Positions 37,901-49,000 of a stretch of 64,000 nt of DNA are shown in pieces. The notes beneath the pieces were generated by a model, which searched no databases, had not been told where the DNA came from, and was given only the letters and a program-made list of their open reading frames with translations. The position numbers and the translations under genes were made by a program. The stretch is taken from contig CM033115.1 in NCBI GenBank assembly GCA_019321725.1, positions 17,246,673 to 17,310,672 of the forward strand, read 5' to 3'. The first letter of the stretch is position 1. Each line of letters starts with the position of its first letter. This DNA comes from Paulownia fortunei. Its lineage: Eukaryota; Streptophyta; Magnoliopsida; Lamiales; Paulowniaceae.

Positions 37901-39099
37901 ACAGATGAATGATCAGCAAAATGGGCTTTAACAGCATTAAAAACCATAACAAGTAAATAATGAAATCTAAATTTGTTTTTGTGGAAGCCACTAGAAAGAT
38001 GAGCCACTCAGCTAAACAACCATATTGATATAGAAATAAGAGACATTAAAATCACATGAGAAAATCCTATTGAGATACAAGCCATAAGACCATATTGAAG
38101 ACAAAAGATGACACATCAATTTAAGGATCATAGATATGCATGCAGAAGAAGTCTAGTTGAAATAAAGAATTAAAAGATGTAATACAAGCAATAACACGGA
38201 ATTTTGACACCTATTTGTTTGCTAAAGAAGATTAAAATGACAAACCTCCTCTTGAAACCGTTGAAGCATGAGGCGCTTCTGCTCAAGATCTGAGGTGTAG
38301 GGATCCAACTGCCCTTGGCCCATTATAGGTGAAGACCATGTCTGGCCTTTGTCCCTCTTCTGCAAGGTTATGTGCATTATATCATCTTCTGCAACAACAA
38401 AAATCATAAGTTAGTATAATGCAGAAGTCATGCACTTGGAACCACAAATTAACCACTAGCACTTCATTATATGCGGTTAACTCCAATTATTTGATAAACG
38501 AATCAACTAACTCGTCATACATGTTTTTGTGCCCGTGTAAGAAAATCACTGCATAGTTTCAAATAGACAAAGTTACAGAAATTCCAGCTGATCAGATTAT
38601 TTATGGTTAAGTTGTATGCACAAAATTCATGAATGTTTATTCGCTTGAGTAGAAAACAGTTAAGGAAAAGAAATTACCTAGAGTCCAAAATGAAGAATCA
38701 GTCTTCACTGGGCAGGTAAGGTCATTCTGTAATTTATCAAAAAATAAATAAAAATAAAGAGAGTTAATAACCACTGAAATTTTTCACGAAATTCCAGATA
38801 CAATTAGAAAAAACAAGGGAAAACTGACATTAAGGTAAGGAGGGTTGCCTTTGATCCCAACTTCAACATGCTTGGAATCAATCCTGCAGTAGAATAGCTT
38901 CTTTGGAACATTAGGTGGAAGGGTTATGTACATGTTCACCTCTTCCAGCGTTTGGTCCCAATCAAACACCTTCTGACCTGAAACCCCAACATTTTGACAA
39001 GTTCATTATCTTATTTATATACAAAAGCAATTACTGAGAAGAGCCAATACCATTATGGATGAAGCTATGGCTTTTCTCAGGAGCCAATTTCTCGGCCAT
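34927..39099 (-). CDS. NudC-domain co-chaperone, NUDCD2 type (CS domain)
   Basis: Five coding exons on the minus strand (39051-39099, 38829-38977, 38678-38726, 38246-38388 and 34927-35013) have matching phases and GT-AG introns, giving 158 residues. The protein opens MAEKLAPEK. A CS (p23/HSP20-like) domain follows at about 17-105, with WDQTLEEVN, NVPKKLF and HVEVGIKGNPPYLN. The tail is QKRLMLQRFQEE then NPGFDFSQAQFSG and TFMGGIRSS. Length and motifs match the plant NUDCD2 homologue, a small CS-domain protein thought to act as an HSP90-linked co-chaperone in the cytosol. The upstream in-frame sequence before MAEKL is leader: an intron acceptor sits at 39149, and the leader exon is at 39566 and beyond. 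The last intron is 3.2 kb and holds only AT-rich DNA. Confidence 0.93.
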
Positions 39100-39565
39100 T
39101 TTTTTCCGGATTATTTGTAATATTTCCTCCTGGCGTAATCCCAAAACCCTGATAAATCCAGAGAATGAAAAGAAGAAGGGAAGCACCATATACAGATATA
39201 AATGAATAAAAACAACAGCATTCTCACACAGAACAACTTCAAACCTGTGAACATCCAACATATAAAATTTGCCACCGTAATTCATCCTAGAAAAGTTTAA
39301 CCCAAAAAAGTTTATAAAATCATTTTTCCATTCTTAATTTTCTTCTCAACAGGAAATTGCCCTGTTTCTACTCGATGCTTCATTTCTGAAAAACCCCAAA
39401 AGTTAACAAATTTGGAGCAAATCATGAAGAAAGCATCAGATAACACTATATGAAAAGTGGGTTTACTTCTAAAATTCATTCAATCAAATTCATCCCATCT
39501 CAACGAGGAATTGCTCCGAAAACTTCACGATCACAAACAAAATGAATAAGCTGAAAACCAGATAC

Positions 39566-39660
39566 CTCAGGTGAAAACAGTGTCAGCGATTGGCGATGGA
39601 GGCGAGATGGATTTCGTTGCTTTCCCCCTTGATGGAGAGACAGGGAATGCCAATGGCGTG
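39566..39660 (-). other. 5'-UTR exon of the NudC-domain gene
   Basis: The minus strand reads CACCTGAG|GTATCTGG, a good donor at 39565. The matching acceptor TTTATCAG|GG at 39149 lies 49 bases before the ATG. The exon sequence is pyrimidine-rich and contains no ATG. The outer limit is approximate. Confidence 0.6.
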
Positions 39661-39699
39661 AGAGAATTTAGGGTAAATTACACCGTGACCCAGTGAGCT

Positions 39700-41071
39700 T
39701 CGTCCCAAATACAGGAACACCCTCTAACTGTTTGGTAATTACTGGATTATTCCACACTAGTGGTGTGTGGCATTCATGAGTCTAATTAATTAAAAGTATT
39801 AAATAAATTTATTTATTTATGTTTTACTACTAACTTTTATTCAAGTATTTATTGAAATTTATATGAATGAAAAATAATACAAAAATGAGAAGTTAATAAA
39901 TCAAAATAAATTATCGAATAGAGAAAAAAAATATATTCGTGATGGAACAGAATGGAAGGAGTGGAGAAAAAAGTGTGATCGGGAAAAATAAAAAATATAT
40001 ATATATAGAAAAAATTGTCTACTACTAGTCAAAAAAAGCCCTCTAAAAAGAGTATTAAGTTATACGACTCATGTATCATTCTGTCTCTAATTTTCATCAT
40101 GGTTCTTCAACTGCAAAAGTTCAATAATAAATCAAATATTTTCTTGAATACCTCATTTTATTTGAAGACAAAACACTTCAATTAATATTTTCATCATGCT
40201 CAACTTTAGGAGAGTTTTGCTTTATGTTGACTTTAGGAGAGTTTTGCTTTTTCAACATAATTTTAAAAATCGTACCAATTTAAATAATTAAATTTTTTTA
40301 TATTCCTAATTTAATATAATTTGATATTTGAATGATCTTGTTATATTCATGTGTATAAGTACTTGATCATTTGTAATGTGACATAAGAAAAAATAATACA
40401 AGTATTTAAACCTTTTGAATATTTTATCAATGAATGTATGTTAGATAGCTTCTACGAATATTTTTGGTGTTCATTCCCTTTTTTTTTTTTTTTTTTCATT
40501 TTCTTTATCTAAATTTAACAGGTTTGTAATTTGTCAATTGAAGTCTAATGGACTATTTGGACAGTCAAATTGGATTCCAACTCTCAAACATTAAGATAAG
40601 CATGCTATCAATTGTTTGGAGAGTGAAACTTCCAAAGAGGTGACTATTTGGAATATTTTGTCCTTAAGCGTGACAACTTAACCATTTTAGTCCAATTATT
40701 TTCATATCAATCCATTGTTTGTAGATTAAATATGCTCCACGAATATTTCTAAATATGGCTTACTTGAATGGGCCTAAATTTTCAATTTATGGAGCTAATC
40801 ATAATAATATTTTTTTTTAATTTAAACAAGTAAACACCCCAACAAAGTATATACTCTATTTGTTCCAAATTTGTTACATTAATTATTTTTGAACGTTAAA
40901 ACAAGATTTTATTTCATAAAGTAAAATTTTTTTTCCACTTTCTTATTTAGAGTTTATTTGACACAATTAATTCCCAACCACTATTATAAGGACAATAATA
41001 TAAAGTTATATAAATAATTATTTGTTAAACTCTTACATAAAAAATTTCATAACCAATCAAATAAAAATTTA
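39700..41071. other. Intergenic DNA, no gene seen
   Basis: AT-rich, with a T run at 40482-40497 and no supported coding or RNA gene. Upstream DNA of the NudC-domain gene occupies the left edge. Confidence 0.4.
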
Positions 41072-41454
41072 GGATTTATTTGGTTTTGTTTTTCAAATTT
41101 TAATTTTCTTATATGGAGATAAAAACTTATCTAAGGTTTGCATTTTTGGGGAATAGTATTTTCATTCCTCACGCCATATAAATAATCATATATTATATTA
41201 TACCCTTATTAATTATAATAAAATAATATTAAAAAAATATTGACAATTAAAATTGTCTACTATTAATCATAATAAAATAACATTGACAAGGTTTTTACAA
41301 TTGAAAATATTCCTCAAAGCATATCATATCATTTTTTTTAAATAAAAATATTCAAATACATTTTTATTCTTTACATATTTTTCAATTCATCATTAAAATA
41401 TATTTTTTCAAAATAATTTCTCTAGAATAATCGAAAATGAAACCAAACATAGCC
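41072..41454. mobile_element. Tourist-like MITE, copy 2
   Basis: Begins GGATTTATTTGGTTTTGTTT and ends GAAAATGAAACCAAACATAGCC, an imperfect terminal inverted repeat. Its interior follows the copy at 23659-24054 phrase by phrase, including cattcctcacgcc against cattccccaac, and the terminal block aaccaaacatagcct. The left flank is TTA and the right flank TTG, which fits a mutated 3-bp duplication. It is more diverged than copy 1. Confidence 0.7.
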
Positions 41455-42020
41455 TTGAAATTGAGACTGAAGAAGTAAATACTTTAGAATTTATATCATT
41501 ATATAAACAGTGGACAAAAATGGAGTCTAATTTTCAATTAAAGAGTTCCTGATGCATCAGGCCCACATCACCAGTTGCTAGCAATGGGAGAGTGACAATT
41601 GGCAAAACAATTGGCATGGCTGGATTCATTTTAATTTCCATTTTGTAAAAATATTTGCTGATTTTTTTTTTTAAAAAAATCTTTTAGAAAATGTGTTTGA
41701 TTATTAGTTGTAAATTTTGATTTTCAGTGAACATGTTGATTTTGACATTCCAAGAAACACTTTGTTTATTTATTTTAGAATACAAAATGAATAATATTTT
41801 ATGAAAATTGGGTGTAAGGTTTGTAAATAAGGTACCATATTTGAAAATAGGGTCGAAAATTAGGGTGTTGGTTTTTGAAGTATGGTTTTATCAGAAAATT
41901 GTAAAACCTCCCCAATATAAAACTTTTATATCCAAAAAACCCAACCAATTAACTTTTAATTAAAAAAATTCGAACAGTAGCACCCTTAAGATTTTGCTAT
42001 TTTTGGACTGAATTACTATT

Positions 42021-44144
42021 GGACTTTTTACATTAAGATATTAATGAATTGAGTTCTTTTGTTATTATTATTTTTAGAATTTTCAAATTGATAATTTGTA
42101 CATTGATGGTTTTAATTTATGCAATTTAAATAATAATATAAACTTAATAATACCATATTATTTAACTTAAAAATGAATTATTTGTTTTTTTCTTTATTTT
42201 TAAGAAGATACTATGCCTTTTTAACATAATATTATATTTTTAAAATACTATTACACATATGCCGTAAAAAATAAAGTGCTTAAAAATTTAAGCAAAGTTA
42301 CTACATTTGGTAGCAATTTTATAAAAAGTTACTACCTTGGCAAAGTTGCTACTCAATATAGCAATTTTAACCAATTTTTTTTTTTTTGGAAATTTTTTTA
42401 ATTAAGCAATCATTACTAATTATGTAATGATTACATTTTTTTAAATATTTTAATTAGGCATAGTAGATAATTTAGGCAATAATTAGATAATAATGAGATG
42501 ATTTTAATATGAAATAATTAAACAATGATGAGATAATTTTAAATTATAAAAATAATTTACAATAATTATGAATAATGATATGCAATGATTAATAATTATA
42601 CAATAACTAAGAATCATTATACAATAATTAAAAATATATATAATTAAAAATAATTTTAACATATATTTTTTTATAAAATTATATATATATATATACGAAC
42701 ATATACAACACAAAATTATTTTGAATGAATATAAATTATTTTGAACTAAATGAATATACACAACACAAAATTTTTGAACGTTTAACACAAAAAAAATTCT
42801 AAAAAATATATAATATAATTTATAAAGATTTAATTAAAAAAATCCTAAAAATGTCATATGAATATACAACGAGGTTGATGCTGCTGTAGAAATTTTATAT
42901 GTTTGTTATTGTTTGTTATCGTCGTCATTTGTAATATAATTCAAATTAAAAAATAGACAACTTGATAATATTATGCAGCTCGACTCTCCATAATCATGAT
43001 ACATATTATATGTAGCTGAATATGGTACAGGCAAAACAACAAACTTTGGACGATGAATATTGTATCATGACTGTTGTTATATACATGGGTATCTATGCTA
43101 AAATTAGAATTAAGTAGTGTAAAGAATGATTACGTGTATATCGGTATACCTCCAATAACGAGTGAACGGTTTATTTGATTGTACATCTTAAAATACGTAA
43201 TAATCAGCAACGTTGTTTATACCATAAAACATAAGAAGTGTCGAATTAGATGGATCTGTCATATCTGTTATAGTAAACATATATGGAGAATGAATGTCGT
43301 AAGATGTAAAAGTATGATTAGTAATTGCAGACACATCCCCTAAGTAGATGAACTTGCCACATGTGCCTCTATTGTGCTGCTATATCTCCTTGTTCTCATA
43401 CGTTTGTAAGCACGTTGGTCTTGGTGGCATTAATTGTTCAAAAATTTTATATTGTATATATTCATTTAGTTTAAAATAATTTATATTCATTCAAAATAAC
43501 TTTGTATTTTATATATTCATACATATATATATAATTTATAGAAAAATATATATTAAAATTAATTTTTAATTATTACATAATTGATTCTTACTCATTTGTG
43601 TAATTTATTCATAATATTATTCTTAATCATTGCAAATTTAATTATTTAATTATTGTATATCATTATTCATAATTATTACAAATTATTATTTTTAATTTAA
43701 AACCATCTTATCATTATCTAATCATTTTGCCTAATTATTTTAGAATCAAAATTACCTCATTATTACATAATTATTGCCTAAATTACTTCATCATTATCTA
43801 ATAAAAATATTTAAGAGAATTTAATCATTGTCTAAATTATTACTTAATTATTATCTAATTAATAGTCATTTCTTAATTATTATTTTTTGTTAAATTGCCA
43901 TGAGTAGCGACTTTATGCAAAGTTGCTAACAAGTTATTCAAATTTTTAGACATTTTCTTTTTTACAGTATATATGTAATAGTATTTTAAAAATATAAATA
44001 TTGTGTTAAAATAGCCCCAAAATACCCAGAAGACTCAAAAGTTAAAGTCAAAATCCTAATGATACATTATGTCAATATGAACAACCGAATTAAAAAAAAA
44101 AATCATAAAAAGGTCCAATTCATTATTTTCTTTATGTAAAAAGC
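42021..44144. mobile_element. 2.1-kb fold-back DNA transposon with about 0.6-0.75-kb inverted arms
   Basis: The left arm (about 42021-42785) and the right arm (about 43435-44144) are imperfect inverted copies throughout. Matching landmarks, left against right complement, are ggactttttacattaaga with ggctttttacataaaga, aaaatactattacacatat with aaaatactattacatatat, and gcaaagttgctactca with gcataaagtcgctactca. The loop (42786-43434) is less AT-rich and contains a decayed minus-strand frame (43188-43430). Long arms with a distinct loop suggest a Mutator-like or fold-back element, but no transposase is recognisable and I found no clear target duplication. Confidence 0.65.
43188..43430 (-). pseudogene. 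Decayed reading frame in the fold-back loop, unrecognised
   Basis: From an ATG at 43430 the minus strand gives 80 codons before a TAA at 43190-43188, with a single in-frame TAG after residue 16. The translation has a balanced composition (MPPRPTCLQTYENKEI, then CGKFIYLGDVSAITNHTF, then FYGINNVADYYVF), unlike random AT-rich DNA. It may be a relic of an element protein or a captured host exon. I do not recognise the family. Confidence 0.35.
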
Positions 44145-44216
44145 CACAATAATTTAGTTTAAAAAAATATTAAACATTAAAGTTGCTAGTGTAAAAGTTA
44201 GTAATTTTATTTTATT

Positions 44217-44689
44217 TTTTATAATCCAATATCCTAAATTGCGCCAGACTAATTCTGAACCTCCTAAACACATGTCCCTAGCACCTAGGAGGGGGTAAAT
44301 CGCGGGATATGGCTCAATCAACACCCCAGTTTCCAATAAGAACTGTACACTTCTGCGCACAAGAAAACCAACCCACAGTGATCGTTCGAAACACTTCAGT
44401 CGTAGGGTCCCACTGACAGCCCAATGATTGCTTCATACTGAAATGCATCCGCAGGTTCCCACCAGAATTCGAACCCCCATCCTACCGCTGGAAGCAAATC
44501 CAAATCAATTGTTCCGAAACCAACCCACAGTGATCGCTCGAGACACTTCAGTCGTAGGGTCCCACTGACAGGCCAATGATTGCTTCATACTGAAATGCAT
44601 CCGCAGGTTCCCACCAGCATTCGAACCCCCATCCTACCGCTGGAAGCAAGTCCAAATCAATTGTTCCGCCAGTTGAGCTGTGCCGGGGA
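44217..44689 (-). mobile_element. tRNA-derived SINE with internal 152-bp duplication
   Basis: Read on the minus strand, the element starts CCCCGGCACAGCTCAACTGG, which contains a pol III A box (AGCTCAACTGG), followed by a B box (GGTTCGAATGC) near 44616-44626. It ends in an A-rich ataaaaaataaaataaaat. It is flanked by near-identical target duplications: ttagtaattttattttatt at 44198-44216 and ttagtaattttaattttatt at 44690-44709. A, B and tail features plus the duplication are diagnostic for a SINE. The body carries the same 152 bp twice (44365-44516 and 44517-44668), about 97% identical. The inner copy has its own B box but lacks the A-box head. Confidence 0.85.
44365..44668. repeat. 152-bp tandem duplication within the SINE
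   Basis: Two adjacent units, 44365-44516 and 44517-44668, differ at about five positions, for example cgttcgaaac against cgctcgagac and acagcccaat against acaggccaat. The high identity points to a recent duplication. Confidence 0.92.
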
Positions 44690-44709
44690 TTAGTAATTTT
44701 AATTTTATT

Positions 44710-46017
44710 CAATGAAAAGCTATGGAATGGTTTTGAATTGAAAAATATCTTCATGAGGTTTTTGGATATAATAATTTATTTAGGAATTTTAAATAAATTT
44801 CTATTTTTTTTTTATAAATATAATAAAAATAAGTATAACAAACCAGGTTGAACATACAAAAAATAAAGAAAAAATATTTTGGAAAAAGTGATACATATTA
44901 TAGGAGTTAACATTTTTCCAGGTGTAACTGCATGTAGGAGTCCTATATATATATATATATATATATTATTTGATTTCAATCCTAATAACTAGCCAATGGA
45001 CAAATCGTCTCCGGCTACCAATATCCCAACTTAGACATATCAATATCCAGAAAATAACTAAATATTTATATATAAGTATATACTAACTACTAAGATTGTA
45101 ACCCCAGAAAAACATCCTAAGAAAAATACTTGTGTCATACATATCCCATATTTGTTTCTTTTAACATTGGGCGCAGACAAAATTATTGAAAAGGGACATG
45201 GTGTTATTTCATTTTTAAGGTGTCCCCATCGCTTGAAAAAGGATGAGCTCCCAAATCACTTTCAACTTAGCAATAATTCAATACGTAAAAAGAAAAAATG
45301 GAGATTTATATTGTTTCTATGACTAATTTGGCTGTACAGTGAAGCTGAATCAAAAGCCTTGGAATTTTACCAAAGTTTTTCCACCCTGTCATTGTGAAAG
45401 GATTAGAGAAGGAACTAGAGAGGTCAGAGGGATTTTGTTTTGTTGCATAGGATGTAAGATGGATAAGAAAGTAAGATACAAGAAAATAAAAATATTGAAA
45501 AACAAAAAGTTGTGGCTGCAAATTGCCTTAGTTTTCTTGCAACCCCACTACCTTAACCAATCGCATTCACTCCCCTGTTTCTCGGTCACAAAAGGGTTCT
45601 TTTTGCTAGGCTGCTCATTTTGATAATAGTATTAACTTCAGGCGAATCAAGATTCACCCAAAGACTCAGAGAATTAAATTATACAAGTCACATATATAGG
45701 TATTTATCAAAATTAGATAAAAAGAAAAGTTAAAGACCAGTTCTTTGCTATCCATCCCAGGAATTGCAGCTTATATGCAGTTTTTGTGGTCTTTAGTTTG
45801 AAGTCTCAATCGGTGAAACCAATAGCAAGCACCAAATTTACCGCACACCTCAGGAAGAGACAGAATTATGGTGTCTAGATAGGAGAGAAGAGTGTATGTG
45901 TGTGTTTGGTGTATTATTTATTGAAATTGCCTAGATAATAGAGAAGTGTGATTGAGGTTGTGAGTGTGTTTTCTTTTTTTATTGGTGGGTTTTTGTCTCT
46001 TTCCATTTCTGAGATTG
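44710..46017. other. Upstream region of CRY1
   Basis: No gene is supported. An (AT) run lies at 44944-44966. From about 45700 the sequence resembles promoter and leader DNA, with gtgtatgtgtgtgtttgg near 45893. I could not identify a convincing TATA box or light-responsive element. Confidence 0.4.
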
Positions 46018-49000
46018 ATGGGAATGTCAGGAGGTGGATGCAGTATAGTATGGTTTAGGAGAGATCTGAGAGTGGAAGATAATCCAGCACTAGCTGCTGG
46101 GGTAAGGGCAGGGGCAGTAGTGGCAGTGTTTATATGGGCACCTGAGGAGGAAGGGCACTACTATCCTGGAAGGGTCTCAAGATGGTGGCTTAAGCAGAGT
46201 TTAGCACACCTTGATGTCGCTTTGAGGAGCCTTGGCACTTCTCTTGTCACAAAGAGATCTACTGATAGTGTTTCTTCTCTTCTTGAAGTTATCAAATTGA
46301 CTGGAGCTACTCAACTCTTCTTTAATCAGTTATATGGTCAGTTTTTTCAGTTCCCTGTGTGTGTGGAATTATATATCATTGAATCTTGTTTTCTAATCGA
46401 AATTTCAGGCTTGTATAAAAGTGAGTTGACACTTGTATTCTGCAGCCCACAAAAGCGTAGGGGAGGAAGGTGGATTAATAAAAAATCAGATATTTTATTC
46501 CATATTTTTTGGTACTCCATACTTAGCATTGTTTATATTATCAATCATTGTAGCTGCTGCTCATGCTGTTGTTTTTTAGTAATAAATAATTCAAACATCA
46601 GAGCTAGTAAAGTGGTTATAACCTTGTTTCTTTTTCATCTTTGGCCAATGGGATGTTGCATTATTTATAAAGATGCTAGCATGCCTAGCATGCTAATAGT
46701 ACCTCTGTTTTTGCTCTTTGTTGTTCCCTGATCAGTTTTGCCTAAACTGTAAAAGTAGGCAATTTGGTTGTCTTCCACTTATGCTGTTTATTTTGATCTC
46801 TTAATGGCTATGGTATAATTGGCAGCTTAGGGGAAAAAACCATAGTTTTGACAACATGTTGTCGTTATGGCCGGAAGTATAACCTTTTCTATTTGTTTTA
46901 CTAGATCCTATATCACTAGTTAGGGATCACCGGGCAAAGGAAGTTTTAACCGCTGAAGGTGTAGCTGTCCGCTCCTTTAACGCAGACTTGCTTTTCGAAC
47001 CTTGGGAAGTTCATGATCAGGAAGGACGACCATTTACTACTTTTGCTGGATTTTGGGACAGATGCCTTAGCATGCCATATGATCCTGAAGCTCCACTCCT
47101 CCCACCTAAAAGAATTATTTCTGGTACTACTGATTTATCACGTTTTCACAATTACCATTGTATCAGATAGATGTATGCTCATATATTTCACTCCTCAAAA
47201 GAATAAGTTAATCTTATTAATTTTAATATTCCAATCTTTCAGTTTATACTGATCAAACTTCTATTATGAATATATCGAGATTGTGGAAATCTTGAAAACT
47301 GGCTGTGGTAAATCCTGGTAAAAAAACTCATTGATGTGAATACATGAATTATATTTCAGTACAGCTGATAAGAAACCAGACATAAAAGATGCACTTGAGC
47401 CGCTGAGTGGGTGTAGTTCTTAGCACAAAGGTAGTGATGTAGCGATTATAAGACATGTTTTTTTTCCATGTATATCAAAGTATAACAGTTTCAACTAATA
47501 CATGGTCTTCATTCTTTTTAATACAGTATTCTGGCAAATTTGAATACTTGCTATGAATTTCTTTTTTGCTCATAGTGTTACATGTTTTTAACAACCTAAT
47601 TGATTTAGGACAATGATACTGCAACCCATGATTTCATTCCTTGCTTCCATCTTCTGTTTTGTATAAAACAGGTTGATACCCTACTCCTAACTGATTTTCA
47701 TTTAAATGATTTGCAACATTACTCTAAGAACAATATCCCTAATTTCAAATGATTCTTGAACTGAATCCTACACACAATTGTCTGCTCTGAATATTCTTTA
47801 CTTGCATTGAGTCTATTGGTATTGGCATTCTTCAATTCTGTTGCTATGTACAGCTTCATGTATGTGAGAAAAAGGGAAGAGCAATTAATAAACAGGAAAT
47901 TAAGGATGATAACTGCACAGGAAGAATTGAAAAAAATTGATTCATCTGGCTTTTATGCTTGACTCCATTAAGGGGCATAAACCCATTTTCACGTGTTCTG
48001 CAGTGCATATTAGATCTCTATCGATAAAATGCTAATATATCCTTTTGAATTTCCTAGACTGGGTTGCTTTAGCTGTCAACCTAATTAATAGTATCAGCAT
48101 TTAGTGTTAATCCACTCAACATAGTCAACATATGAGAAACTCGTATCGGCATTGAAAATTATGTCTGAGGAATATTCCTTTATTGCTTATGTATCTTCAA
48201 TCCTAGTGCTACTCTATGTGAAGGAGTTTGCTATTCTACATGTTTTTGTTTAATACGATATTATTTGTAAATTCACATTAAACTGCTCCTTGCTCATCCA
48301 GTTGATGTGTCAAGATGTGCTTCAGACACTTTAGTATTTGAAGATGAGTCAGAGAAAGGAAGCAATGCACTTCTTGCTCGGGCATGGTCACCTGGCTGGA
48401 GCAATGCTGATAAGGCCCTAACAGCCTTCTTAAATGGACCACTCATAGAGTACTCAAAGAACCGTAGAAAGGCTGATAGCGCTACAACCTCATTCCTTTC
48501 TCCCCATTTACATTTTGGGGAAGTCAGTGTTCGAAAGGTTTTCCATCTTGTTCGCATTAGGCAAGTTCTCTGGGCCAATGAAGGTAACAAAGCAGGTGAA
48601 GAGAGTGTCAATTTGTTCCTCAAGAGTATTGGCCTTAGGGAATATTCTAGATACATGAGTTTCAATCATCCTTACAGCCATGAAAGGCCCTTGCTTGGCC
48701 ACCTGAAGTATTTTCCTTGGGTTGTGGATGAGGGCTACTTCAAGGCATGGAGACAAGGTAGAACTGGATATCCTCTGGTGGATGCTGGTATGAGGGAGCT
48801 CTGGGCCACCGGCTGGCTACATGATCGGATACGTGTGGTGGTCTCTAGTTTCTTTGTGAAGGTTCTGCAGCTTCCTTGGAGATGGGGAATGAAGTATTTT
48901 TGGGATACCCTGCTGGATGCAGATCTTGAGAGTGATGCCCTTGGTTGGCAATATATATCTGGTACTCTTCCAGATGGTCGTGAGTTTGATCGTATTGATA

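Noticed and set aside
35014..38245. Several short frames inside the large NudC-domain intron
   Set aside because: They lie within a single intron bounded by validated splice sites and have no family resemblance.
39100..39285. Upstream in-frame extension before MAEKL in the NudC-domain gene
   Set aside because: It spans a leader intron acceptor at 39149; the family start is MAEKLAPEK.
42504..42788. Ile/Tyr-rich frame in the left fold-back arm
   Set aside because: Compositional artefact of AT-rich arm sequence.
45964..46017. Upstream in-frame extension of CRY1
   Set aside because: It begins with GTG and encodes a Phe/Leu-rich stretch not found in CRY1 proteins; the ATG pair at 46018/46024 fits the family.
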